Shown piece by piece: positions 26,085-34,619 of a DNA stretch of 64,000 bases. Source of the stretch: Bradyrhizobium sp. 164 (lineage in GTDB: Bacteria > Pseudomonadota > Alphaproteobacteria > Rhizobiales > Xanthobacteraceae); assembly GCF_023073715.1 (NCBI RefSeq), contig NZ_JADPKA010000108.1, forward strand, positions 1-64,000, in the 5' to 3' direction. Each line of letters opens with the position of its first letter. Positions within the stretch are counted from its first letter, which is position 1. The notes under the pieces were generated by a model. It was not told where the DNA came from. It was given only the letters and a program-made list of their open reading frames with translations, and did no database searches. The position numbers and the translations under genes were made by a program.

Positions 26085-27329
26085 ATGCCAGCCCCCGGCC
26101 AAAGCCCCGAGCGGAATGCGAAGGCGCTGCTGCTCGAAGGCGTCAATGATAGCGCAGTCGACCTGTTCAAAAGCGCGGGCTTCACAAATGTCGAGCGCCT
26201 GACCAAGGCGCTGGACGGCGAGGATCTGCGGCGGGCGCTCAAGGGCGTGTCGCTGCTCGGCATCCGCTCGCGCACCCAGGTCACCGATGAAGTGCTTGGG
26301 GCCGCCGACCAGCTTCTCGCGGTCGGCTGCTTCAGCGTCGGCACCAACCAGGTCGATCTGACCGCGGCGCGCAAGCGCGGCATTCCCGTGTTCAACGCGC
26401 CGTTCTCCAACACGCGCAGCGTCGCCGAGCTCGTGATCGGCGAGATCGTGATGCTGCTGCGGCGGATCTTTCCGCGCTCGGTGTCGGCGCATGGCGGCGG
26501 CTGGGACAAGTCGGCGACCGGCAGCCGCGAGGTGCGCGGCCGCACCCTTGGCATCGTCGGCTACGGCAATATCGGCTCGCAGCTCTCGACGCTCGCCGAG
26601 GCCATGGGCATGCGCGTGATCTATTTCGACCGCACCGACAAGCTCCGTCACGGCAACACCGAGCCGGTCGAGAGACTGGAGGAGCTGCTGGCGCAGAGCG
26701 ACGTCGTCAGCCTGCACGTGCCCGAGACGCCGGAGACCGCCGGCATGATCGGCGAGAAGGAGCTGCGGGCGATGAAATCAGGCTCGTTCCTGATCAACAA
26801 CAGCCGCGGCACCGTGGTCGATCTCGATGCGCTCGCGCGCGCCTTGCGCGACGGCCATCTCGCCGGCGCGGCCGTCGACGTGTTTCCGGTCGAGCCGTCC
26901 TCGAACGCGGATCGCTTCAACAGCCCGATGCAGGGCCTCGAGAACGTCATCCTCACGCCGCATATCGGCGGCTCGACCGAGGAGGCGCAGGAGCGGATCG
27001 GCGGTGAGGTTGCGCGCAAGCTGGTCGACTATTTCATCACCGGCTCGACCATGGGCGCGGTGAATTTCCCGGAGGTGCAGCTGCACTTGCGACCCTCTGG
27101 CGCGCGCTTCAGCCACGTCCATCGCAACGTACCCGGCATGCTGCGGCGCCTGAACGAAGTCTTTCTCCAACGCGACATCAACATCGCTGCGCAATATCTG
27201 GAGACCGCCGGCGATCTCGGCTACGTCGTGCTCGATGCCGACTTGGCCGGTCAGGATTCGGCAGCGCTGCTCCAGCAGATCCGCAGCCTCGAGGGCACGG
27301 TAGGCGCGCGGCTGGTGTTCGAGCACTAG
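26085..27329 (+). CDS. serA: D-3-phosphoglycerate dehydrogenase
   Basis: 414-residue NAD-dependent dehydrogenase for the first step of serine synthesis. Rossmann motif GIVGYGNIGSQ, catalytic Arg in VGCFSVGTNQ-linked region and NNSRGTVVDLDAL, and the catalytic His in LTPHIGGSTEEAQ are visible. A C-terminal ACT domain (about 340-414; VHRNVPGMLRRLNEVF) supports serine feedback, and the length matches the short E. coli-type enzyme rather than the long type. Ribosome site CGGAG precedes ATG at 26085. Monocistronic. Confidence 0.93.
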   Translation: MPAPGQSPERNAKALLLEGVNDSAVDLFKSAGFTNVERLTKALDGEDLRRALKGVSLLGIRSRTQVTDEVLGAADQLLAVGCFSVGTNQVDLTAARKRGIPVFNAPFSNTRSVAELVIGEIVMLLRRIFPRSVSAHGGGWDKSATGSREVRGRTLGIVGYGNIGSQLSTLAEAMGMRVIYFDRTDKLRHGNTEPVERLEELLAQSDVVSLHVPETPETAGMIGEKELRAMKSGSFLINNSRGTVVDLDALARALRDGHLAGAAVDVFPVEPSSNADRFNSPMQGLENVILTPHIGGSTEEAQERIGGEVARKLVDYFITGSTMGAVNFPEVQLHLRPSGARFSHVHRNVPGMLRRLNEVFLQRDINIAAQYLETAGDLGYVVLDADLAGQDSAALLQQIRSLEGTVGARLVFEH

Positions 27330-27411
27330 CGCATCATTGACGGCCGGCGGTAGGTCGCCTTCAATGCGGCCTCCTGACGGATCGAACGAGAACAGAAAAC
27401 AGGGGGAAACC

Positions 27412-29072
27412 ATGGCGCAAATGCGTGCGAAGCTCCGTGCGCTGCTCGTAGGGACGGCGGCTGCATTGACTGCGGGTAGCGCCTCGGCGGCGACGCTGAC
27501 AGACGACGCCGAGACGGTCTGCAACGGTCTTGTTGGCGGCACTGATGCGGTGAAGATCGATTCCGCGACATTGCTGGCGCCGTCGCAACTCGCCGTCGCC
27601 GAGCGCGGGCCGACCCCGTCGGGGCGCATCACGCCGGCCAATCCGCGCTTCTGCAAGGTGCTCGGCCACATCGATCCCGCCGACCCAAGGCGCCGCCGAT
27701 CAAATTCCAGGTCAACCTTCCCGTCGAATGGAACGGGCGCTCGCTGCAATATGGCGGCGGCGGTTTCAACGGCGTGCTGATCACCGGCCTTGCGCTGCCG
27801 CCGGCCTATCCCTTCGACAAGCCGTCGCCGCTCGCGCGCGGCTTCGTCACCTATGGCACCGATTCCGGCCACGAGACCAAGCAGGGCGAGCCGCCGCAGC
27901 TGTTCGCGCTCAACGACGAAGCGTTCGAGAATTTCGCCCATCGCGCCTACAAGAAGGTGCGCGATGCTGCGGTTGCGCTGATGCAGCGCGCCTACGGCAG
28001 GAAGCTGGACAAGATGTACTTCATGGGCTCGTCCGAAGGCGGCCGCGAAGGTCTTACCATGGCGCAGCGTTATCCCGACGATTTCGACGGCATCTTCGCC
28101 CGCGTTCCCGTCATCAACTGGGTCGGCTTGCAGCATGCCGGCACCCGCTCGGGCCTCGTGACCATGGGCGAGGGCTGGATCAATCCGGCGCAGGTCAAGC
28201 TCGTCGGCGATGCCGTGCGCGCGGCCTGCGACAAGGCCGACGGCTCCGACGATGCGCTGGTGCAGGATCCCGTTTCCTGCAAGGCGGCGTTCAAGGTCGA
28301 GACGCTGCGCTGCGCGGCGGGCGAGAGCGGCGATCAGTGCCTCACTGACGCGCAGATCAAGGCCGTCAACACGCTGCACGCGCCCTACAAATTCCCGTTC
28401 GCGCTCGCCAATGGTCTCGACGATTATCCGGGCTGGGGCGTCTCCGGCGAGGACACGCCGGCAATCGGCCCGACCGGCGGCTGGGTCGCATGGTGGCTCG
28501 GCACCGCGCCGCCCGCGCAGCCGCCTGCGCCCAACAACGGCATCGCCTGGATCTACGGCGCCGGCGGCATCCAATATGTATTCGCGCGCGATCCCAAGCT
28601 CGACGTCACCACCTACAAGGTGGAGGAGCACAAGGCGCGGCTGATCGAGGTCTCCACGCTGATGGACTCGACCGATCCCGATCTCAGCCGCTTCCGGGTG
28701 CGCGGCGGCCGGCTGATCATGCTCGAGCACATGGCCGACTATGCGCAGAGCCCCTATGCCGGCATCCGCTATTTCGACAGCGTCGAGCGCAAGCTCGGCA
28801 AGGCGGAGACCGCGGAGTTCGCGCGGCTCTACACCGCGCCCGGAGTCGACCATGTCGGCTCCGGCGCGCCGGCCAATGTCGACATGCTGAGCGTGCTGGT
28901 CGACTGGGTCGAGCAGGGCAAGGCGCCCGGCGATCTCGAAGTCGCCGAGCAGAAGGTCGAAGCGCCGTCGTTCGCGACGCTGCGCGCGATGCCGCTGTGC
29001 CGCTGGCCGGCCTGGCCTCATTACAAGTCGGGCCCGGTGACGGAGGCCTCGAGCTTCACCTGCGCGCCGTAA
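27412..29072 (+). pseudogene. Tannase/feruloyl esterase family hydrolase, frameshifted
   Basis: Two overlapping frames together encode one exported alpha/beta hydrolase. Frame 1 (from ATG 27412, ribosome site AGGGGGA) gives signal peptide ...GTAAALTAGSASA and runs to PRFCKVLGHIDPADP; frame 2 resumes with APPIKFQVNLPVEWNGRSLQ and goes on to the stop at 29072. One base is missing near 27684-27686 (CGACCCAAGG; a further C restores the frame). The rest is intact: nucleophile motif GSSEGGREG, Asp region GGRLIMLEHMAD and His in GVDHVGSG. The Cys residues usually next to Ser and His (CS-D-HC) are both absent. Either a recent pseudogene or a base-calling error in a C run. Confidence 0.85.
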
Positions 29073-29109
29073 ACGCTCAGTCCAAGCCCGCCACTCCGGT
29101 GGGTAGGCG

Positions 29110-30837
29110 TTATCTCGTCGCCATCGCCTGTGCGCCTCCGAGCAATTGCGCATTGAGCCTGCCGCCGGAGAACAACATGTCGTCGAGCGCCTCGTCGATG
29201 TCGGCAGACACGACGGAATTGCCACCGTCTCGCGCGAGGCTCCCTTGCGCAAGCCGTCGCATCAATTCCTTGATGAAGGCACAGCTCGTGCCCTCACTGC
29301 GGCGGGCCGCTTCTGCGATGATTGCATCGTCGAGCGGCAGCCCCTTGCCGTAGAGCCGGACCAGCTTGCCGCGGCCGGTCTCGTCCGGCAGCGGGACTTC
29401 GATGGCCTGATCGATGCGGCCCGGGCGGCCGGCGAGGGCGCCTTCGAGGTCCTCAGGCCGGTTGGTGGTCAGGACGAACAGGATGTCCGCGTCCTCCTTC
29501 AGCCCGTCCATCTCGTTGAGCAACTTGTTCAGCATGGATTCTTCGCACGGCCCCATGTCGTCGCGGTCGCGGGCGATGAGATCGACATCCTCGATAACGA
29601 CCATCGACGGCTGGAGCAGCCGTGCCAGACTCATATAAGCGCCGAGAAGCTCGATTTGCTCGGCGGTGATGATCAGTGTCGTGTGCCCGGGCAAATGAGT
29701 TGCCAGATAGCGGATCGTATGGGTCTTGCCGGTGCCCGGCGGTCCGTAAAGCAAGATGCCCTTACGTGTCGACTGGCCGAGCCGGCGCAATTGATCTCGG
29801 GTGTTGACGAAAGTCAGAACGTTGCGATTGAGCAGCCGCAGGGTCTGTTCGGGCAGGATCACCTCATCGCGCGCAACCGGCGGCAGCCGATGCACCGTGA
29901 TGCCGCGCGAGCGGCCGCGATAGTCGGAATCGGCGTCGAGGGACAGGATCTTGCCGCGATAGCTGCGCGCAGCTTGCACGGCCTGCTCCAGCTCGCCAAA
30001 ACACTGCTGCACGAGTGCCGCGCCCGCGGTGCCTGCCGGCACGAGGATCTCGATCCGAATTCCCGGTTCTCGGCTGTATTCGCGGTGGGCACACAGCAAG
30101 ACCGCGTAACGAAGGCCATCCTGCTCGCACAGCCAGAGGCCGTTATCGAGACATTTGACCGGGCTCTTCTCGCCGACATCCACGTCGGAATATTGCAGCG
30201 GAGCAATCGCGAGCGCATTGCGGCCATCGCGGAGGAGCCGTGAGATCGACAGCGTTTCGTAGCGCTGTTCTTCGTTCAGCCCGAACAGCCGGATCGACTT
30301 GCCGAACAGTCCCTCGATCGCTGCCTGGACATCGACCCGCATATGGCCGGGAAACTGGCGGATGGTGGTCACGAGATTGCTACGCGAGACGTTGGCAAAA
30401 TGCCAGTCAAGCACGTCGCAAGCGTATTCGAACTCCTCTTCCGACTCTTGCGGTGTGTTCACGGTGTCTGCTGCACGAATGCAGTCGCTGCACAGCCAGA
30501 CCGTGCGGCTCCCGATCCGAACATCGGTCTGTCCCTCAGGCTTGCCGCAGAGTTCGCAGGGGGTCTTAATCTCTTCTAGCGTGATCCTCAGCGGATGTTG
30601 GCCGAGCCAGATATATTGCTGAGCCGACTTGAACAGCGCCTCGGCGACCGATTGCGGGTACGGACCGCAAGTGGCCTTCTCCTCCCGCTCGACCCGCGCT
30701 ATCACCGCGGCCGCTTCACGCTCCGATTTGCCAAAAACCTGGCGGAGCAACCCGATGACAAACTCGTCCGGCGTTTCGTCATCATTGTGAATCACGAGCT
30801 GAGCCGGCTCGCGCTCGCCGCGCGCATCCTTCGTCAT
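29110..30837 (-). CDS. ClpS-domain / zinc-finger / AAA+ ATPase fusion protein
   Basis: 575 residues. Residues about 11-90 look like a full ClpS N-degron adaptor: LVIHNDDETPDEFVIGLL, then KATCGPYPQSVAEALF and GQHPLRITLEE as in ClpS (YKVLLxNDDYTPMEFV, KAICGVF, HPLxCTLE). Cys94, Cys97, Cys116 and Cys119 (CELCG, WLCSDC) form a zinc finger like that of ClpX. A middle region (about 130-340) is unassigned. A single AAA+ module follows: Walker A GPPGTGKT (365-372), Walker B MVVIEDVD (412-419), sensor LTTNRPEDLEGALAGRPGRI with Arg fingers. Against E. coli ClpS, the alpha-amino-binding His66 is Glu50, Met40 is Asp24 and Tyr37 is Glu21, giving an acidic pocket. It has no protease domain. Standalone gene. 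Confidence 0.85.
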   Translation of the reverse strand: MTKDARGEREPAQLVIHNDDETPDEFVIGLLRQVFGKSEREAAAVIARVEREEKATCGPYPQSVAEALFKSAQQYIWLGQHPLRITLEEIKTPCELCGKPEGQTDVRIGSRTVWLCSDCIRAADTVNTPQESEEEFEYACDVLDWHFANVSRSNLVTTIRQFPGHMRVDVQAAIEGLFGKSIRLFGLNEEQRYETLSISRLLRDGRNALAIAPLQYSDVDVGEKSPVKCLDNGLWLCEQDGLRYAVLLCAHREYSREPGIRIEILVPAGTAGAALVQQCFGELEQAVQAARSYRGKILSLDADSDYRGRSRGITVHRLPPVARDEVILPEQTLRLLNRNVLTFVNTRDQLRRLGQSTRKGILLYGPPGTGKTHTIRYLATHLPGHTTLIITAEQIELLGAYMSLARLLQPSMVVIEDVDLIARDRDDMGPCEESMLNKLLNEMDGLKEDADILFVLTTNRPEDLEGALAGRPGRIDQAIEVPLPDETGRGKLVRLYGKGLPLDDAIIAEAARRSEGTSCAFIKELMRRLAQGSLARDGGNSVVSADIDEALDDMLFSGGRLNAQLLGGAQAMATR

Positions 30838-31035
30838 GAAATGATCCTATTGCAACCAAAACGAGTGAAGAACAAATATGGAACATAAAGGAGGGCGGCC
30901 GTCAAGCGCCAACGGGTGCGTCAAATTCCCGATGGAATTTCAATGCGCCATCCCACTCGCCGCCTTCGTGCCGCGTCGGCTTGACGATCGGCACGACCGC
31001 GATCGCCATGGCCATGCCGCATCGGCAACCCCTCT

Positions 31036-31072
31036 TTGACAACGCGGTTGGCCTCGCATTATATATTTCGTA
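31036..31072 (+). promoter_or_regulatory. Promoter giving a leaderless marR transcript
   Basis: TTGACA (31036-31041) and TATATA (31060-31065, 18-bp spacer; or TTATAT with 17) form a near-consensus promoter. The start site expected 6-8 nt downstream coincides with the A of ATG at 31072, and no ribosome site is present before it. Confidence 0.7.
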
Positions 31073-31081
31073 TGCGAAATA
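31064..31081. promoter_or_regulatory. MarR autoregulatory operator over the start codon
   Basis: TATTTCG and CGAAATA form a perfect 7-bp inverted repeat with spacer TATG; the ATG of the regulator gene lies inside the spacer. A bound dimer would cover the -10 box edge and the transcription start, which suits autorepression. Confidence 0.7.
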
Positions 31082-31521
31082 AGGAAGCCACAGCGAGCCA
31101 CCATCGCCTGATCTACCTGCTGAGCGTCGCGCAACGCCGGTTGCAGCGCTGGATGGCGGCTCGGCCCGAGAGCGAGGTAACGCCGGCGCAGGCCGGGCTG
31201 CTGTTCATTCTCGGCAAGCAGGATGGTGTGCTGATCGGTGAGGCGGGTGCGGCGCTCGATCTTGGCCCGGCCGGCATTTCCGGCCTAGTCGATCGCACGG
31301 CAGCCGCCAAACTGATCGAGCGGCGGGCCGATCGCGAGGACGGACGCGCCTGGCGGATCTGGCTGACGCCGAAGGGGCGCAGCGCGCTGGCGCAGGCGAA
31401 GGCCAGCGCGGCGGAGGTCAATGCGGCGCTGACGGAAGGATTTACGGCTGCGGAGATCGACATCGTCGCACGCTGGCTGATGTGCATTCAGGACAAGTTT
31501 CCAAGAGGAGCAGACGAATGA
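31072..31521 (+). CDS. MarR-family transcriptional regulator
   Basis: 149-residue winged-helix regulator. LIYLLSVAQRRLQRWMAARP forms the dimer helix; the DNA-binding part has GEAGAALDLGPAGISGLVDR and the wing ERRADREDGRAWRIWLTPKG. Its stop overlaps the enoyl-CoA hydratase start by four bases (ATGA), so it most likely controls that enzyme in response to an acyl or aromatic acid. The gene appears to be leaderless and autorepressed (see operator). Confidence 0.88.
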   Translation: MRNKEATASHHRLIYLLSVAQRRLQRWMAARPESEVTPAQAGLLFILGKQDGVLIGEAGAALDLGPAGISGLVDRTAAAKLIERRADREDGRAWRIWLTPKGRSALAQAKASAAEVNAALTEGFTAAEIDIVARWLMCIQDKFPRGADE

Positions 31522-32288
31522 CCGAGCACGTCCGGATCGAGAACAACAGCGGAATTCTTACCCTTACGCTGGCGCGCCCCGACAAGAAGAACGCGCTGAC
31601 GGACACGATGTACGGCAAGCTCGCCGACAGTATCGAATCCGCCGAGTTCGATCCGTCCGCTCGCGTGATCCTGATCCGCGGCGAGGGCGACATGTTCACT
31701 GCCGGCAACGACGTCGGCGAATTTGCCGCGGTTGCAGCGGGCAAGTCGGAAGGCAGCCGCAACGTCGTGCGGTTCATCCAGTCGCTGGCGCGTTGCACCC
31801 GGCCGCTGGTTGCGGCGGTGCAGGGCCGCGCCGTCGGCGTCGGCACCACGATGCTGCTGCATTGCGATCTCGTCGTCCTCGCCGACAATGCGCAATTGTC
31901 GACGCCCTTCGTCAGCCTCGCGCTGGTGCCGGAAGCGGCCTCCAGCCTGTTGATGCCGGCGCGGATCGGCTACGCCCGAGCTTATGAGATGTTCGCACTT
32001 GGCGAGACGGTGCCGGCGCAGGCCGCGCTGGAATGGGGCCTCGCCAACCGGGTGGTGCCGCTCGACACGCTCGATGCCGAGGCGCTTGCGCTCGCGCAGC
32101 GCCTGGCCCGCCAGCCGGCCGGTGCGCTCATCGCCACCAAGAAGCTGATGCGCAATGGCGAGGCGCTGGTTGCGCAGATGAACGCGGAGGGCGAGCAGTT
32201 CACGCAGCGCCTGCGCACCGCCGAAGCGCGCGAGGCGTTCACTGCCTTTGCAGAGCGCCGACCGCCGGATTTCACCAGGGTTGCGTGA
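31518..32288 (+). CDS. Enoyl-CoA hydratase/isomerase family protein
   Basis: 256-residue crotonase-fold protein. N-terminal ILTLTLARPDKKNALTDTMY, oxyanion-hole residues in FTAGNDVGEF and GRAVGVGTTMLLHCDLVV, and LVPEAASSLLMPARIGYARA match the family. One of the two catalytic acids is present at the PEAASS position (Glu), the other usual Glu position reads VGVGTT, as in isomerase-type members. Translationally coupled to the MarR gene. Probably involved in fatty or aromatic acid breakdown. Confidence 0.9.
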   Translation: MTEHVRIENNSGILTLTLARPDKKNALTDTMYGKLADSIESAEFDPSARVILIRGEGDMFTAGNDVGEFAAVAAGKSEGSRNVVRFIQSLARCTRPLVAAVQGRAVGVGTTMLLHCDLVVLADNAQLSTPFVSLALVPEAASSLLMPARIGYARAYEMFALGETVPAQAALEWGLANRVVPLDTLDAEALALAQRLARQPAGALIATKKLMRNGEALVAQMNAEGEQFTQRLRTAEAREAFTAFAERRPPDFTRVA

Positions 32289-32406
32289 GGGAACGCGGCC
32301 TGCCGGAGGCGCAGCGAGTACAACCCAGGTATTCGATTAAAGTCTTAACCAAACCTTGGCATGTCGCGGTGCAAGGTGGCTGCTCGTCAAGACTAGGCCC
32401 CCGACC

Positions 32407-34488
32407 ATGGCAATGTTTAAGAAATCGGTAAGCTCGCTTCTCCTGACTTTGATGGCCCTGCTGGCCGCCGGCGCGCTGGCCAGCACGGCGATCCAGATGT
32501 TCGGGGCCTTCGGCCGCTACAGCGACAGTCTGGAGACCGAACGGCTTGCGAACGCGGACAAGGCGATCTTCCAGGGCGTGCTGTCCTTGCGCAACAATCG
32601 CGGCGATGCCCAGAGCGCGCTGCTCGGCGAGGACGATCCGCGTGCCAAGCTCGGCGCCGCCGAAAAGGCAGAGCAGGCCGGCTTTGACGCCATCATCGCC
32701 GCGCTCTCCACCGTGGAATTCGCCCGGCGCGACGAGCTCGCAAACACCTTGAAGCAGCGCTGGAGCGAGGCCGCGCCGAAATTCCAGCTGTTCTACGAGG
32801 AGGCCAGGCTGCCGCGCGGCGAGCGTAAGGTGGAGCGCACCGCCGCCTGGTACGATTCCGTCACGAGAGTGATCGAGACCGCCAATCTCGCCTCCACGGC
32901 GGTGTCGAACCGAGCCTGGATGAACGATCCTTTCATCGCCCGCATGATCCAGGCTCGCCGCCTCGCCTGGCAGGTGCGCGACCGCTATGGCATCCAGTGC
33001 TCGACGCTGCGCCCGAACGTCAACAGCTCCAAGCCGCTCGACGAGACCCAGAAGCAGACCGTGGCAAGCTGGAACGGCATCATCACCGCCGGCTGGACCG
33101 GCATGGAGGAGCTGCTGGCTGCGCCCGACGTGACGGCGGACCTCGCCAATGCGGCCAAGGAGGCACGGGCCAAGACCGATGGAGTTCTCAAGCAGATCGG
33201 CGAGCTGACCAAGAACCTCGACGGCAGCGGTCGCCCCGCGATGCCCGCTTCGGAATGGAACGCGTTATGCCAGTCGCCGTTCGCGTCCATCGTCGCCGTC
33301 GCGAACAAGGCCCTCGACCAGTCGATCGCGCGCGCAGAGACGGTCCAGAATAAAGGCCTCACCAACCTCATCGTGCAGTCGTTCGCATTTCTGCTCGCGT
33401 TGGCCGTGACCCTGGCCGGCGTGTTCGTGGTGCGCAACCGCCTGATGGGCCCGGTGCGCGCCCTCCTCGACGCCATCGCCCGCATCAGCGCGCGCGACTA
33501 TGCGACGCCGGTGCCGCAATCCCGGCATCCCGACGAGTTCGGCACCATGGCCGCCGCACTCGAAAGCCTGCGCGAGAGCGCGGCAACCGCGGAACGGCTG
33601 GGGCAGGAGCGTGAAGCGCAGCAGGCGTTCCAGCTCGCCCGCTCTGGCACCGTCGATTCCGCCTGCCGCAGCTTCGACGACACCGTGCAGGCTGTTATCC
33701 AGAGTGTTGCGGCCTCGACGCGGGAGCTCGATGACACCGCCAGCGGCGTGCGCTCGCTGGTCTCGCAATCGAGCAGCCAGACCGCGGCGGTCTCCTCCGC
33801 GGCCGAGCAGGCCACCAACAATCTCGAGACCATCGCAGCGGCGACCGAAGAGCTCTCCGCGTCCGTCGGCGAGATCTCCGCGCAGGTGCAGGCCAGCGCT
33901 CGCGAGGCCCGCGAAGCCGTGTCGCAGGCCGCGCAGACCAACGCGACCGTTGAGATCCTCGACCAGACCGCGAGCCGCATCGGCGAGGTCGTGAAGATGA
34001 TCAACGCCATCGCCGGCCAGACCAACCTTTTGGCATTGAACGCCACGATCGAGGCCGCGCGCGCGGGCGAAGCCGGCCGCGGCTTTGCCGTGGTCGCCGG
34101 CGAGGTCAAGAGCCTCGCGGCGCAGACGGCGACCGCGACGGAAGAGATCTCGCGTCAGGTCGAGGAGATCCAGGGCGCGACGGGCCAGGCGGTTGCCGCC
34201 ATCCGGTCGATCGGCGGCGCCATCAGCGGCATCGACGAGAAGATGACGGCGATTGCCGCGGCCGTCGAGCAGCAGCGCGCGGCCACCACCGAGATCTCGC
34301 GCAACTTCCAGCAGGCCGCACAAGGCACCCGCGAGGTCACCGATACCATCGGCAGCGTCGCCAGGCTCAACCGGGAGACCGGCAACGCCGGCACGGTGTT
34401 GTCTCACTCCGTCAAGAAGATGTCGGCGGACGCCGATCGTCTCCGCGTCGCGGTCGAGGGCTTTTTGGGAGCGGTGAAGACCGCCTAG
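32407..34488 (+). CDS. Methyl-accepting chemotaxis protein
   Basis: 693-residue transmembrane receptor. TM1 (SLLLTLMALLAAGALASTAI, about 9-29) and TM2 (SFAFLLALAVTLAGVFVV, about 327-345) enclose a helical periplasmic domain of about 300 residues. A HAMP domain follows (RLMGPVRALLDAIARISARD). The cytoplasmic signalling hairpin has the conserved tip INAIAGQTNLLALNATIEAA, RAGEAGRGFAVVAGEVKSLA. Ligand not predictable. No che genes nearby; orphan receptor. Starts at ATG 32407 after CCGACC, weak ribosome site. Confidence 0.93.
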   Translation: MAMFKKSVSSLLLTLMALLAAGALASTAIQMFGAFGRYSDSLETERLANADKAIFQGVLSLRNNRGDAQSALLGEDDPRAKLGAAEKAEQAGFDAIIAALSTVEFARRDELANTLKQRWSEAAPKFQLFYEEARLPRGERKVERTAAWYDSVTRVIETANLASTAVSNRAWMNDPFIARMIQARRLAWQVRDRYGIQCSTLRPNVNSSKPLDETQKQTVASWNGIITAGWTGMEELLAAPDVTADLANAAKEARAKTDGVLKQIGELTKNLDGSGRPAMPASEWNALCQSPFASIVAVANKALDQSIARAETVQNKGLTNLIVQSFAFLLALAVTLAGVFVVRNRLMGPVRALLDAIARISARDYATPVPQSRHPDEFGTMAAALESLRESAATAERLGQEREAQQAFQLARSGTVDSACRSFDDTVQAVIQSVAASTRELDDTASGVRSLVSQSSSQTAAVSSAAEQATNNLETIAAATEELSASVGEISAQVQASAREAREAVSQAAQTNATVEILDQTASRIGEVVKMINAIAGQTNLLALNATIEAARAGEAGRGFAVVAGEVKSLAAQTATATEEISRQVEEIQGATGQAVAAIRSIGGAISGIDEKMTAIAAAVEQQRAATTEISRNFQQAAQGTREVTDTIGSVARLNRETGNAGTVLSHSVKKMSADADRLRVAVEGFLGAVKTA

Positions 34489-34619
34489 TTTCGCTTCATT
34501 CCTTGATTCCAACGTCGCGCCTTCGGCATTGCCGCAGGTCGCCGCGGCGGGTACATCTGTGCCGCCTCGCAGCGTGTGCGCGGCGCCAGACGTAAGACAC
34601 ATCAGGGATGGAGAGTTCG

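Noticed and set aside
26778..29252. Very long minus-strand open frame (824 codons) opposite serA and the esterase
   Set aside because: It is the antisense shadow of two clear genes in high-GC codons; composition is His/Arg/Asp/Leu-rich without domains.
33265..34602. 445-codon minus-strand frame opposite the chemotaxis receptor
   Set aside because: Shadow frame; the plus strand carries full MCP motifs.
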